NCBI GenBank assembly: GCA_027488375.1
Contig: JAIYBW010000003.1
Coordinates: 124,001-188,000 of the forward strand
DNA: 64,000 bases
Origin: Pseudomonadota bacterium
GTDB lineage: Bacteria > Bdellovibrionota > Bacteriovoracia > Bacteriovoracales > Bacteriovoracaceae
Direction of reading: 5' to 3'
Of the stretch, positions 26,449-36,128 are shown piece by piece. A program made the translations under genes and the position numbers. Within the stretch, counting starts at the first letter, position 1, and every line of letters begins with the position of its first letter. Under the pieces are notes generated by a model that was not told the DNA's origin, did not search any database, and saw only the letters and a program-made list of their open reading frames with translations.

Positions 26449-27243
26449 GTGAAATCTCAGCTGACTCTAGAGCAGAAATATGATTACTATGAGAGATCTG
26501 TTCAAAATGCAGAAGGTGAGGTCTCTTTCATGCATGATGAATATAAGAGATTTTACGGACACTCACCTTATGTCTTTAGAGAGGATTTTTGTGGGACTGG
26601 TGCAATCTCCTGCTCTTGGGTTCAGCAAGATAAAGAATGTGAAGCTTATGGTGTAGATCTTGATCCTGAACCTCTCAAAATGGGACTCTCTAGGCACTAT
26701 TCAAAGTTAACAAAGTCACAACAAGGAAGAATGCACTACCTTCAGCAGAATGTTTTGAAAGTCAAAACTCCACCTGTCGATGTTGTGTGTGCTTTTAATT
26801 TTTCTTATTTTATCTTTAAAAGTCGTAAGCAAATTCTTCAATATTTTAAAACTGTTCGAAAGTCTCTTAATAAACAGGGTGTCTTCTTTCTTGATATCTT
26901 TGCAGGCCCAGAAAGTCAGAAGCTAATTACAGATACTAAAAAACTTAAAGGGCTAACCTATTATTGGGAGTGTCAGCACTTTAATCCTTTTACTCATGAA
27001 TGTACTTTTGCGATTCATTTTAAAGATGCGAAAGGCAAAAAACATAACAATGTTTTTACTTATGATTGGCGTTTCTGGACGATGCCTGAATTGCGGGATC
27101 TACTCTCTGAAGCTGGCTTCTCAAAGACTGTTGTCTATTGGGAAGGTGATGACGAAGATGGGAATGGCAATGGGGTCTTTACGCCGGCCGAAGATGCTGA
27201 GAACTGCGATGCTTGGGTTTCCTATATTGCCGCTTTGACTTAA
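26449..27243 (+). CDS. SAM-dependent methyltransferase, class I
   Basis: 264 residues from GTG 26449, with an AAAGGA site seven bases upstream. The SAM-binding motif is REDFCGTGAISCSW, followed by the acidic ribose-binding segment GVDLDPEPL and VVCAFNFSYF. The substrate is unknown. The gene sits 15 bases after prc and 13 before the mutase small subunit, so it is probably in the same transcript. Methylmalonyl-CoA mutase does not need a methyltransferase, so the link may be operon position only. Confidence 0.85.
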   Translation: MKSQLTLEQKYDYYERSVQNAEGEVSFMHDEYKRFYGHSPYVFREDFCGTGAISCSWVQQDKECEAYGVDLDPEPLKMGLSRHYSKLTKSQQGRMHYLQQNVLKVKTPPVDVVCAFNFSYFIFKSRKQILQYFKTVRKSLNKQGVFFLDIFAGPESQKLITDTKKLKGLTYYWECQHFNPFTHECTFAIHFKDAKGKKHNNVFTYDWRFWTMPELRDLLSEAGFSKTVVYWEGDDEDGNGNGVFTPAEDAENCDAWVSYIAALT

Positions 27244-27256
27244 TTTCTGGAGTTCC

Positions 27257-28789
27257 ATGAAAGATTTTAAAGATTTAACTCAAACTGAGTATAGCTCTAA
27301 TATCAAAAACTGGGAGTCCGCTCTTAAAGCTGAGCTGAAGATAGAGGATGCTGAGGCAAAACTTAAAAAAAAATATGAGGAGATTGGGTCTTTCCCAGTT
27401 CTTTCAACGGTTTCAAAAATTTCTGCCTCTTTACCAACTTATACGAATTGGAAAAAAGCCTCTCAGACCTATGTTCTTTTTGATGATTCCAAAATACAAA
27501 ATCTGTTAAAAGACGATTTCGAAAATGGTGTTAGAGTTTTTTTCTTTCATGGAGAAAATTTTAAAAGCAATACTTGGGATTTAATTCAAGAGGTGCTTAC
27601 ATCATTTGAGAAGTTTCAAGAAATTGAAATATTTATGCTGGGTATTGAAGTAAGGCACGTCTCTTCAAAACTGAAAGTGTATCAAGCTCCCAATCTTCTT
27701 ATGATCCCCAATATTCCTCAAGGCGGAGGTCATGTTGTCCATGAGCTGGCCATGCTTCTGATTCAATTCATTGAAAGAGGTGAGGGAGGATTGCCCGATG
27801 TCGTTGGTGTTCATGTCGATTCTCATTTTTTCAAAAACATTGCTAAAATTCGCGCTCTCAGGCTCCTCATCCTTAAAGTCTTACAAGAATTGAATGTTTC
27901 TAAAAAGGTTTCAATTGTAGCCTTAAATTCATACAGTGATTGGACTCTGTTTGAGAGATACTCAAATATTTTAAGAAATTCTTTGCAAGTGTCATCGTCG
28001 TTAATATCTGGAGCTGATTATATTCAATCCTCTGGCTATCAGACTATTTTTCATCTTGAGGTAGAAGATTTCTCTACAGAACACGATGAGAATTCATTCC
28101 GTATTGCGAGAAATTCATCTCATGTGCTTGCCTTGGAAAGTATGTTAGGAATTGTAGAGGATGCTGCGTTTGGAAGTTTTCATTTAGACACCCTTGCACA
28201 GACTTATGCTGAAGAAGCATGGAAGTTAATGCAAGTCATTCTGCCGTTAAATCAAGCTGAAAGAGAAAAGATCATGAGCGATGGAATTCTTCAGGTTCAG
28301 AATGAACGAATTATTTCGATTAAAAAAAGAAAAAAAATTATTTCTGGCATAAACGATTTTCCAGATTCTAAAGAAAAGCTCAACGTTAAATTAAAAAAAG
28401 GCCAATGGAATCGTCCGGCACGAATTTTTGAAGACTTGAGGCTCCAGGTAGAGGATATCCCTGCTAAAATAAAAGTGAAGATTTTGATATTTGGACAAAT
28501 CTCTGAATTGAATTCAAGAATAAGTTTTGTTCGTAATTATTTTGAACTTCTGGGACTTGAAGTGATGGAGACTACAAACCTTAATGACTTTACTTCTCAG
28601 GATATAATCATCCTTTGTGCCAAAGATGATGATTATAACTCTATCGCTACAACCATCGATCCTACGAAGGCTTTTCAGGCCTACATTGCTGGAAAAGTCA
28701 TGCATTCTGGCTACTCCTCCCTTTATATGGGGCAGGATGTTTTTGCAGAACTTAACAAACTAGTACAAAAATTTTTGGAGCGCCCATGA
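27257..28789 (+). CDS. mutA: Methylmalonyl-CoA mutase small (beta) subunit
   Basis: 510 residues, homologous to the catalytic subunit but diverged. The barrel region is recognisable ([21 protein letters not shown], LHGRxDHF-type parts altered). The C-terminal cobalamin-like domain (about 410-505) lacks the DxHxxG motif, so it cannot bind B12 in the normal way. In other bacteria this subunit is structural and pairs with MutB. It overlaps mutB by four bases (ATGA), fitting fixed-ratio synthesis. Confidence 0.8.
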   Translation: MKDFKDLTQTEYSSNIKNWESALKAELKIEDAEAKLKKKYEEIGSFPVLSTVSKISASLPTYTNWKKASQTYVLFDDSKIQNLLKDDFENGVRVFFFHGENFKSNTWDLIQEVLTSFEKFQEIEIFMLGIEVRHVSSKLKVYQAPNLLMIPNIPQGGGHVVHELAMLLIQFIERGEGGLPDVVGVHVDSHFFKNIAKIRALRLLILKVLQELNVSKKVSIVALNSYSDWTLFERYSNILRNSLQVSSSLISGADYIQSSGYQTIFHLEVEDFSTEHDENSFRIARNSSHVLALESMLGIVEDAAFGSFHLDTLAQTYAEEAWKLMQVILPLNQAEREKIMSDGILQVQNERIISIKKRKKIISGINDFPDSKEKLNVKLKKGQWNRPARIFEDLRLQVEDIPAKIKVKILIFGQISELNSRISFVRNYFELLGLEVMETTNLNDFTSQDIIILCAKDDDYNSIATTIDPTKAFQAYIAGKVMHSGYSSLYMGQDVFAELNKLVQKFLERP

Positions 28790-30921
28790 GTTCTTCGCGT
28801 TTTCTGAATATGCCTTGGAGTACTCCAGAAATTGGAAATTCAAATTCACAAGAAATTTTACGGTTTCCAGAGGGAATACCTCTTAAAACATCTTATTCTC
28901 AACAAGATTTGAAATTTTCTCACCTTAAAGAAACTCTACCAGGTCTTAAGCCTTTCATCCGAGGCCCTTATGCTTCGATGTACACAAGCAAGCCTTGGAC
29001 GATCAGGCAGTATGCAGGCTTTTCTACAGCGGAAGAATCTAATCGCTTTTATCGTGATAATTTAACTAAAGGCCAAAAGGGTCTTTCGATTGCTTTTGAT
29101 CTCGCGACTCATCGTGGATACGATTCAGATCATCCAAGAGTGAGAGGTGATGTAGGCATGGCCGGAGTTGCCATTGACTCAATTCTTGACATGAAAATTC
29201 TTTTTGAAGGCATTCCTCTCGATAAAATGTCTGTTTCAATGACTATGAATGGGGCCGTGATTCCCATTCTCGCTTTATTCATCGTTGCTGGGGAAGAGCA
29301 GGGAGTTTCTCCAGATAAACTGTCTGGGACCATCCAGAATGACATTCTAAAAGAGTTCATGGTCCGTAACACCTATATTTATCCTCCAGAACATTCAATG
29401 AGAATTATAGCGGATATCTTTAGTTATACTTCTCAGTATATGCCTAAGTTTAACTCCATCTCGATCTCGGGTTATCACATGCAAGAGGCGGGGGCGACTG
29501 CTGATTTAGAACTCGCTTATACACTGGCGGATGGATTGGAGTATTTAAGAACTGGCATCAAGGCCGGGCTCAACATAGATCAATTTGCTCCTCGGCTCTC
29601 CTTTTTTTGGGCCATCGGAATGAATTATTTTATGGAAATTGCCAAAATGCGGGCCGGTCGCTTGTTATGGTCTGAAATTGTTTCTCAATTTCATCCAAAA
29701 AATTCTAAGTCTCTGGCCCTTCGGACTCACTCTCAGACTTCGGGATGGAGTTTAACAGCTCAAGATGTTTATAATAATGTGACACGCACTTGTATTGAAG
29801 CTCTTGCTGCAACTCATGGTCATACTCAAAGCCTTCACACAAATTCTTTAGATGAGGCCCTCGCTCTTCCAAGTGAGTTTTCAGCTAGGATTGCTAGGAA
29901 TACTCAACTCCTTATTCAACAAGAAACCGATACCTGTGATGTCATCGACCCTTGGGGGGGAAGTTATTTTGTTGAATCGCTGACTCAAGATCTTGCCCAA
30001 AAAGCTTGGGCCCACATTTTAGAAATTGAATCTCTAGGTGGCATGAGCGCTGCTATTTCAAAAGGGATTCCTAAAATGAGAATTGAGGAAGCTGCGGCCA
30101 GAACCCAGGGGAGAATTGATTCTGGGATACAACCAATCATTGGTATGAATCTCTTTAAAAGAAAAAAAGATGAAGTTCCGAATATTCTTCAAGTTGATAA
30201 TTCAATTGTAAGAGAAGCTCAAATTACAAGATTAAAAGAACTCAAAACACAAAGAGATTCTAGTCTAGTTGAAAAAAAATTAGCTGCGATCACTAGCGCT
30301 TGCGAGCGAGGAGAGGGCAATCTACTTGCCCTTGCAGTTGAAGCTGCAAGAGCGAGAGCAACTGTGGGTGAAATCACTTTAGCAATGGAGAAAGTTTTTG
30401 GAAGACATCAAGCAGAGATACTTACGATTCAGGGGGTTTATCTGAAAGAGATGGAACAAGCGAAAGTTGATGTGAAAGAGATTCAACAATTAATGGATCG
30501 TTTCATACAAATTGAAGGCAGACGACCTCGAATCTTAATTGCCAAAATGGGGCAGGATGGACATGACCGTGGCCAAAAAGTTATTTCAACGGCATTTGCT
30601 GATCTAGGCTTCGATGTAGATGTAGGTCCTTTATTTCAAACCCCTGATGAGACGGCCAAGCAAGCCGTAGAAAACGATGTTCATATCATTGGTGTATCAT
30701 CTCTAGCTGCTGGTCATTTAACTCTCGTCCCTGATCTAAAACATGAATTAAAAAAACTTGGGAGAGAGGATATCTTAGTCACTGTCGGGGGAGTCATTCC
30801 TCCACAAGATTATGATAAACTTTATCAGATGGGTGTTGCCGGGATCTTTGGCCCTGGAACTGTCATTTCAGATGCGGCCAGGGATCTAATGAAAAACCTG
30901 ATTCGTTCATTGGAATCTTAA
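28786..30921 (+). CDS. mutB: Methylmalonyl-CoA mutase large (alpha) subunit
   Basis: 711 residues. It converts (R)-methylmalonyl-CoA to succinyl-CoA with adenosylcobalamin, linking propionate, branched amino-acid and odd-chain fatty-acid breakdown to the citric acid cycle. The barrel carries [35 protein letters not shown] and [20 protein letters not shown]. The C-terminal B12 domain has the cobalt-ligand motif DGHDRG (near residue 590). The start overlaps mutA, and the stop overlaps the meaB start in TAATG. Epimerase and propionyl-CoA carboxylase are not in the window. Confidence 0.96.
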   Translation: MSSSRFLNMPWSTPEIGNSNSQEILRFPEGIPLKTSYSQQDLKFSHLKETLPGLKPFIRGPYASMYTSKPWTIRQYAGFSTAEESNRFYRDNLTKGQKGLSIAFDLATHRGYDSDHPRVRGDVGMAGVAIDSILDMKILFEGIPLDKMSVSMTMNGAVIPILALFIVAGEEQGVSPDKLSGTIQNDILKEFMVRNTYIYPPEHSMRIIADIFSYTSQYMPKFNSISISGYHMQEAGATADLELAYTLADGLEYLRTGIKAGLNIDQFAPRLSFFWAIGMNYFMEIAKMRAGRLLWSEIVSQFHPKNSKSLALRTHSQTSGWSLTAQDVYNNVTRTCIEALAATHGHTQSLHTNSLDEALALPSEFSARIARNTQLLIQQETDTCDVIDPWGGSYFVESLTQDLAQKAWAHILEIESLGGMSAAISKGIPKMRIEEAAARTQGRIDSGIQPIIGMNLFKRKKDEVPNILQVDNSIVREAQITRLKELKTQRDSSLVEKKLAAITSACERGEGNLLALAVEAARARATVGEITLAMEKVFGRHQAEILTIQGVYLKEMEQAKVDVKEIQQLMDRFIQIEGRRPRILIAKMGQDGHDRGQKVISTAFADLGFDVDVGPLFQTPDETAKQAVENDVHIIGVSSLAAGHLTLVPDLKHELKKLGREDILVTVGGVIPPQDYDKLYQMGVAGIFGPGTVISDAARDLMKNLIRSLES

Positions 30922-31883
30922 TGAAAAAAAACTTATCACTCGATGATTATGTTGCCGGATTTTCTAAGCATGATCGTACCATTCTTGCTCAGGCCATAAC
31001 TTTAGTTGAAAGTTCAAATAAGGTTCATGTTGAAACTGGGAAGCAACTGATTGAGAAGCTTCTTCCTTTAACTGGAAAAAGTAAAAGGATTGGTATTTCT
31101 GGAACTCCAGGTGTTGGGAAGAGTACCTTTATTGAAGCCTTTGGAAAGTTGCTTACATCTCAAAATAAATCAGTGGCCGTCCTCACTGTTGATCCAACTT
31201 CAAAAATAAGCGGCGGTAGTATTTTAGGTGATAAAACGAGAATGAATGAACTTGCGGTTGACCCCCTGGCTTTTATTCGTCCTTCTCCTTCAGGTTTAAC
31301 TCTGGGTGGAGTGGCCAGTCGAACTCGTGAATCCATTCTTCTTTGTGAAGCCTTTGGTTTTGATTATATTTTAATTGAAACTGTGGGAGTTGGTCAGTCT
31401 GAGACCACAGTCTCTCAGATGGTCGATATCTTCCTTATGCTTTTACAGCCTGGCTCTGGAGATGATTTGCAAGGAATAAAAAGAGGGATTTTAGAACTGG
31501 TTGATATGGTTATTGTGACAAAGGATGATGGGGATAATCATCAGATCATTCAAAAAGCTTGTCATGATTATCAAAAGGCCCTTCATATCCTTCGCCATGA
31601 GGGATGGATTCCTTCCGTCCTCTCTTGTTCTGCGCTGAAAAATAAAGGCCTTAAAGAGATCCAGGAAAAGATTGAAGAGTACTTCCAATCTCAAATCAAT
31701 TTAATATCTCTCAAAAGAAAAGAACAAAATATCAATTGGTTTTGGCAGTTAGTCGATGAGGGGATAAGAGAAAAGTACCTCTCAAAGCTCAATACTCAGA
31801 CCATCAATGAAACAGAATCCCTTATTAAAGATCAAAATCTTTCTGTCCCAGAAGCTGCTGCTAAAATTATAAAGATGATTTGA
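30921..31883 (+). CDS. meaB: MeaB/ArgK-family GTPase, mutase chaperone
   Basis: 320 residues. P-loop GISGTPGVGKSTFIEAFG, then VDPTSKISGGSILGDKTRM, RPSPSGLTLGGVA and the switch segment ETVGVGQSETTV are those of MeaB. The protein guards methylmalonyl-CoA mutase, gating cofactor loading and removing damaged cobalamin with GTP. Its position directly after mutB supports the call over a transport role. The operon ends here; no clear terminator is visible before 31940. Confidence 0.94.
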   Translation: MKKNLSLDDYVAGFSKHDRTILAQAITLVESSNKVHVETGKQLIEKLLPLTGKSKRIGISGTPGVGKSTFIEAFGKLLTSQNKSVAVLTVDPTSKISGGSILGDKTRMNELAVDPLAFIRPSPSGLTLGGVASRTRESILLCEAFGFDYILIETVGVGQSETTVSQMVDIFLMLLQPGSGDDLQGIKRGILELVDMVIVTKDDGDNHQIIQKACHDYQKALHILRHEGWIPSVLSCSALKNKGLKEIQEKIEEYFQSQINLISLKRKEQNINWFWQLVDEGIREKYLSKLNTQTINETESLIKDQNLSVPEAAAKIIKMI

Positions 31884-31904
31884 TTAGTCGGTTAATTTTT
31901 GCCC

Positions 31905-31932
31905 TTTCAGTTTATAAAGTCTTGAACTGAAA
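31905..31932 (+). promoter_or_regulatory. Inverted repeat before the response regulator
   Basis: TTTCAGTT (31905-31912) and AACTGAAA (31925-31932), perfect 8-base arms with a 12-base spacer, end seven bases before the response-regulator ATG. It may be an operator or a leader hairpin. No protein can be assigned to it. Confidence 0.4.
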
Positions 31933-31939
31933 TAGTCTC

Positions 31940-32404
31940 ATGTTAGAATATATTATGCAAAATAATCGCCCTAAACTACTGCTTGTCGATGATGAGCCCG
32001 ATATTCTTGAAACCCTCGTTTTAATCCTCGAGAAAGACGGATACATAATTGAAACAGCCGAAAATGGGGTAGTGGCCTTAGATAAAATTAACAACACAAA
32101 TTACGATCTTGTTGTTTGTGATTACGTGATGCCAAAGATGGATGGAATTTCATTACTTAAAAAAATCAGAGAACAAAATAATCATATTCCCTTTGTTTTT
32201 TTTTCGGGTAATGCGAATGATGAACATTCTAAGAGGATGATGGAACTTGGTGCTATGGCCCTCGTTTCGAAATCTGAGATCTTCAAGTTACCATCAGTTG
32301 TTAAGAGATCTATCATGCATGGGAAAGGCATAAAAAACTTAGCAGATAAGCATACTGATGAATCCGATGAATTCGTCAAAATTCTGAATTCTACTAAGTC
32401 TTAA
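31940..32404 (+). CDS. Single-domain response regulator (CheY-like receiver)
   Basis: 154 residues. Receiver domain: KLLLVDDEPDILE, phosphorylated D61 in VVCDYVMPKMDG, and the switch Ser/Lys region (FFSGNAN, then ALVSKSEIF). About 25 residues follow without a recognisable output domain, so it probably acts by protein contact. No kinase gene is nearby. ATG 31955 is an equally possible start, as neither has a ribosome site. Confidence 0.88.
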   Translation: MLEYIMQNNRPKLLLVDDEPDILETLVLILEKDGYIIETAENGVVALDKINNTNYDLVVCDYVMPKMDGISLLKKIREQNNHIPFVFFSGNANDEHSKRMMELGAMALVSKSEIFKLPSVVKRSIMHGKGIKNLADKHTDESDEFVKILNSTKS

Positions 32405-32409
32405 TCTGG

Positions 32410-32931
32410 CTATCTCTGATGACCCTGATTAGATATCCTGCTCGTTTCTTCAATCAGAAGCTTTAGTAGGTTTCTAGATTCTTTCTCATTAAAAGCATAA
32501 GGATCATTTACTAAGAATTTCATGAGTGGGATCAGGATACCTGTCACACTTGCAATTGTTTTTAGTTTCATGACTTCATGACTGACAAGATCAAATCTTT
32601 TAACATTGATGAAATTGAGTAACAAATCAAGTTTATCTTTAATCTCTGTTGAGGGCTCTGACTCAGACTGGAATGATTTGTCATTCTGAAGACTCTCATA
32701 CTGCTTAAGAAGTTCATCAGTTTCATAGCCTGCAATTTTACTTATCGCAATTCCATGACGAGTTAGATTTCCAAGAAGTTTTAGACGTGTGATGTCTTCT
32801 TGTGAATAAGATCTGAAGTTATTTCCAAGTCTTTTAGGTGTTAAAGCATTGTAGCGTTTTTCCCAGGCGCGGATTTGGTGAACACTCACACCACTCATCA
32901 TTGATGCTGCTTGGATGTTAAAGTCGTTCAT
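32410..32931 (-). CDS. MerR-family regulator with short C-terminal helical domain
   Basis: 173 residues. The MerR DNA-binding domain (AASMMSGVSVHQIRAWEKRY, then FRSYSQEDITRLKLLGNLTRHG) covers residues 1-75. The rest (about 75-173) is helical, lacks the cysteines of metal sensors, and somewhat recalls the helical part of CarH/LitR photoreceptors without the Rossmann B12 domain. That similarity is weak. A GGGAG site sits before the ATG, inside the end of the upstream membrane-protein gene, which it overlaps by 14 bases. Confidence 0.82.
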   Translation of the reverse strand: MNDFNIQAASMMSGVSVHQIRAWEKRYNALTPKRLGNNFRSYSQEDITRLKLLGNLTRHGIAISKIAGYETDELLKQYESLQNDKSFQSESEPSTEIKDKLDLLLNFINVKRFDLVSHEVMKLKTIASVTGILIPLMKFLVNDPYAFNEKESRNLLKLLIEETSRISNQGHQR

Positions 32932-33352
32932 AAGAAACTCCCTTTATAAGTAGAACTGATAGTAAAAATTTTAAGGACCATAGAATGGTTCTAGGCCAGT
33001 TGGTATTTATAAGTTTTTCGATCACTTGACGGTCATAACCTAATGATAATTTTTGATGGCAAGGGATACTAAAGTAAAATGTTGAAACCCAAATCAAAAT
33101 AACACTGACAAATGAGATGGAGAGTAAGAGGTTTTGGGGGGCTTTAAAAAATAAAAGGCCCGACGTGAAGAGCTCTATGAGCATCAGGGGCATAACAATA
33201 AATGAAATCGATCTTGTATGAAAGCTTTCAAAAAGAGCAAAGTTTGCTTGATCTATAAATCTAAAACTAGGGTAATGAAGAACTTGAACGAGCCAAATAA
33301 GGCACATAAGCATCGAGGACGAAATGAGATTTATAAGAATCTCAAATTTCAT
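32918..33352 (-). CDS. Four-helix membrane protein of unknown function
   Basis: 144 residues with four hydrophobic helices (about 6-26, 48-68, 75-95 and 122-140). Short polar loops include LHYPSFRFIDQANFALFESFH and NTNWPRTILW. The layout recalls DUF1772-like small membrane proteins, but I cannot confirm the family. It is sandwiched between two regulator genes with overlapping ends on both sides (four bases with the GbsR gene, 14 with the MerR gene), so all three are made together. Confidence 0.7.
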   Translation of the reverse strand: MKFEILINLISSSMLMCLIWLVQVLHYPSFRFIDQANFALFESFHTRSISFIVMPLMLIELFTSGLLFFKAPQNLLLSISFVSVILIWVSTFYFSIPCHQKLSLGYDRQVIEKLINTNWPRTILWSLKFLLSVLLIKGVSYERL

Positions 33353-33819
33353 AGGAGCGCCATAATGGTGTTAAGGCTTTTTTCACCATTTTTTATAAAA
33401 CGGTCTAATTCTTTAATTCTAGTCTGTTCAAGTGAGGAGTAAGTAAGCTGGTTCGGCGACATTTCTTTGAGCTGGGTAAAGGCAGCCTGGATTTTACCCA
33501 TAAGAACTTTCTCTCTCTGACGTAATACATGATTAATCACGTCATTAAGATCTGGGTTTGCTGAATAAAGTCTCGTCCCCTCAGGACTTAAGCCTTCTTC
33601 TTTGATCACACTGTATTCAAGTAGGTCTTTGATAGAGATGCTAATTAAAGCCTTTGAGACTGATAATCTCTTCATGAGAGAAGCAGCATCAAGAGGATGC
33701 TGATTAAGATAAAGGTTGAGCCAAATTTTTCCATGGATTCGTTTAAAACCCCAGTACTCAATAAACTCACCAATAAGGTCTGCAAGGTAATCGACTTCAG
33801 GGATGTTTTTACTTTTCAT
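33349..33819 (-). CDS. GbsR/MarR-family transcriptional regulator
   Basis: 156 residues. The winged helix (YWGFKRIHGKIWLNLYLNQH, then LMKRLSVSKALISISIKDLLEY) is typical of the GbsR branch of MarR proteins. A long C-terminal helix forms the dimer. It is the first gene of a three-gene operon with a membrane protein and a MerR regulator. A promoter with an overlapping palindrome lies upstream (33938-33969), so autoregulation is likely. The ligand is unknown. Confidence 0.82.
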   Translation of the reverse strand: MKSKNIPEVDYLADLIGEFIEYWGFKRIHGKIWLNLYLNQHPLDAASLMKRLSVSKALISISIKDLLEYSVIKEEGLSPEGTRLYSANPDLNDVINHVLRQREKVLMGKIQAAFTQLKEMSPNQLTYSSLEQTRIKELDRFIKNGEKSLNTIMALL

Positions 33820-33937
33820 AGTTATCTCTGTTTAAGTCTTTTTGAACTGTTTTAAGGTTCGTTTGTTTAGTGTTTTTTTTGATTTTTCGCTCTGAGTACT
33901 CCTCAGTGGCTAAAAAAAACAGAAAAATAATCACTAT

Positions 33938-33969
33938 AGTTTAATAACTCTTAAACTCGATGGGGTCAA
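33938..33969 (-). promoter_or_regulatory. Promoter and overlapping palindrome of the GbsR operon
   Basis: On the minus strand TTGACC (33969-33964), a 17-base spacer and TATTAA (33946-33941) form a promoter. A perfect 7-base dyad with a 6-base spacer (arms AGTTTAA 33938-33944 and TTAAACT 33951-33957) covers the -10 box. A second inverted repeat, CTGAG/CTCAG (33892-33906), lies in the leader. The placement fits repression by the first gene product. Confidence 0.55.
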
Positions 33970-34025
33970 TGCGATCAGCAGACTTAGACAATTCCTAGGC
34001 CTATACAAAACATGAACAAAGGGGG

Positions 34026-35639
34026 TTAGCGCATCTTCCAGAGGAGTTGGGAAAGATAGGGTCTTCGGGTTTCACCGGTGGCCACCATAAGGAGTTTTGT
34101 AATCTTGAGATTTTCTGGGTCGGTGAAAAGCAGGATGAGAAGTTCTTGGATGTAGTTCGTATTCAGAGTGATGTAATTATCTGTGCCAATACCTAACTTA
34201 AGACCCTTTTTCTCCCACCATGAAAAGGGATGGTCTTTATAATCAGCAAAGCTATTGGTGAGTTTGTTATTAGAGGATGGAAGAGCGATCAATGAGACTT
34301 TCTTATTAATCATGCGGTTAAGCACATCGTGCTGATAGTGTTCAACTTCACGGGCCGTATGAAATTTAATTTTTACAAAATGTCGTTTTTCATCTTCATT
34401 TAGTTTTATACCATTAAAAAGTTTTTCACGAATATTATCGTGTTCGCGCCATTCCATATCCATAAGTTCTTTATAGTCTGAAGAGTGAGGAAGAATTTTA
34501 CCTCCGTGTTCATTATCATGAATGAGTCGATGATAAAGTGAGTGGAAATAAAAATTTGGATTTATGCCAAGAGATAAACCATGTTCAAGAGTATCGATGT
34601 GCCAAATATTTAAAGAGTTATCAACTGCCTGAACTCCTTTCTTGAGGGTGTGCCAAGTTTCTCCATGGTGAGAGCGAATGGCAAATCCTTTGAAGTGAAG
34701 TTTTCTAAAGCCTTGTTGCATTTCTGCAAAGTGACCCTTGCGATAGAGATCTTTCTCACTTCCCACTGTATCCACTTCACACAAATAGGGGCCAAGATAA
34801 GGGTATTTATCAAGCATTTCTAGGATCGCATCTACCTGGTGGAGAAAGTGATCTTTCTTAGATTTAAATTGGGGGTCAAAAAAATCGGCTTCTTTTCGAA
34901 AACAGGGTGATAACACAAAATTAAAATCTGGATATTCACTTTTAAATTGCATGAAACCATCATAGAGGCCTAGGACAACATCTTCCTCTTTGAGATTGGC
35001 GATGCCTGGTATTTGTTCATCAGCGGTTTGGGTCGCTCTCGAAAGAGTAAATTTAAGCCTAATCTTTCCCACATTATATTTTTCATAAAGCTCTCGGGCC
35101 ATATGATAGGCAGCGAGTTTATGCATATCTCGGTTCACAAGAATGAGCTTTGGTAGAAGGAGAATTTTTAAGTAGCGATCAAAGAATTCATCATCTTTCA
35201 ATCGAATGAGATTATCCACATCTTCAACCGTTGCAATTTTTTCTGCTGTTCCAGATCCATAGACTTTATCGATAATACCGACATAAATTTCTCGATCAGG
35301 GCCATTTAGGACTTTCATCAGGTGAGGATGAATAAATTCAGCACTCAATGATCCTGTGAGGTGAATATGTTCTTCAATATAGGACTTAGGAAATTTTTTA
35401 AAAAAGATGAAGAGGGCCGATGAGACAGGATGGGCGAGCAGAGTTTTAATATCCACTTCATCGCTTTGAAAACCATAAAGGAGACGTCTGAATTCTTGTA
35501 GAGACTTTTTGACATGGGGATGTTCGTGTTCCCCCAGGACTGAAAGCTCAAGTGTATCAGCGAGAGTGATGCCATTCGTTTCCGAAATAACTTTTATCAG
35601 ATGCTCAGCGAGCAATTCAATTTTTGATGATTTGGCCAT
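34026..35639 (-). CDS. Adenosine-deaminase-superfamily metal hydrolase, long form
   Basis: 537 residues, much longer than adenosine deaminase (about 340). Metal and catalytic motifs are in order: HIH at 91-93 (EEHIHLTGSLSAEF), SHHGETW for the HxGE element, DTLEHGLSL for the catalytic His, LPSSNNKLTN for the usual CPxSN, and GIGTDNY for the metal Asp pair, where the second Asp is Asn. Extra sequence lies before the first His and in a 60-residue insert near 390-450. Adenosine, AMP or another amino-purine could be the substrate. The gene stands alone. Confidence 0.78.
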   Translation of the reverse strand: MAKSSKIELLAEHLIKVISETNGITLADTLELSVLGEHEHPHVKKSLQEFRRLLYGFQSDEVDIKTLLAHPVSSALFIFFKKFPKSYIEEHIHLTGSLSAEFIHPHLMKVLNGPDREIYVGIIDKVYGSGTAEKIATVEDVDNLIRLKDDEFFDRYLKILLLPKLILVNRDMHKLAAYHMARELYEKYNVGKIRLKFTLSRATQTADEQIPGIANLKEEDVVLGLYDGFMQFKSEYPDFNFVLSPCFRKEADFFDPQFKSKKDHFLHQVDAILEMLDKYPYLGPYLCEVDTVGSEKDLYRKGHFAEMQQGFRKLHFKGFAIRSHHGETWHTLKKGVQAVDNSLNIWHIDTLEHGLSLGINPNFYFHSLYHRLIHDNEHGGKILPHSSDYKELMDMEWREHDNIREKLFNGIKLNEDEKRHFVKIKFHTAREVEHYQHDVLNRMINKKVSLIALPSSNNKLTNSFADYKDHPFSWWEKKGLKLGIGTDNYITLNTNYIQELLILLFTDPENLKITKLLMVATGETRRPYLSQLLWKMR

Positions 35640-35688
35640 AATGACCTATCGGATTTATTTATGAAAATTTGAGGACTGTTATAGTCAG

Positions 35689-36117
35689 TTAAGGATTGAT
35701 CGCCGAAATCCCAACTTTGCCTTGGATTTTTTGGACCCAAACCTCTCCATCACCAAACATCACCCCTTGATACTGGCAAAAGAGATCTTCAAGTTTTTGA
35801 GCTGTGATGACAGAAATAATTTTTTCTGTAAAAAGAGTTTTAAACTTAGCTTCAAATTCTTGAGGGTCTTTAATTTTAATCGTCGTTTTTCCATTCACTT
35901 TGAAAGGATAAAGCATGTAGGGAGAAATTTTCTTTGGGTCTTTAGTCCTAACCGCTTCTTTAAGGAGGGGAAAAAATTTGAGAAAAGATTCTTTCTCATC
36001 AAAACCTGCAACCTCTAAATCACATCCACTGCTTGTTTCAGTTTCGGGAGCGATCATAAGACTTTTCGCCAAAGTAAGAGTCGAGCTCATCATGAGGATA
36101 AGAAATAAGAACTTCAT
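35689..36117 (-). CDS. Small secreted protein, possibly NTF2-like
   Basis: 142 residues with a signal peptide (MKFLFLILMMSSTLTLA) and an excellent AGGAGG ribosome site. After a Cys (SSGCDLEVAGF), the segment FFPLLKEAVRTKDPKKISPY and following strands suggest a small cone-shaped NTF2-like fold, with a second Cys in DLFCQYQG. No function can be given. The ribosome site overlaps the stop codon of the upstream isomerase gene, so the two form an operon. Confidence 0.7.
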   Translation of the reverse strand: MKFLFLILMMSSTLTLAKSLMIAPETETSSGCDLEVAGFDEKESFLKFFPLLKEAVRTKDPKKISPYMLYPFKVNGKTTIKIKDPQEFEAKFKTLFTEKIISVITAQKLEDLFCQYQGVMFGDGEVWVQKIQGKVGISAINP

Positions 36118-36128
36118 CGGTTAACCTC

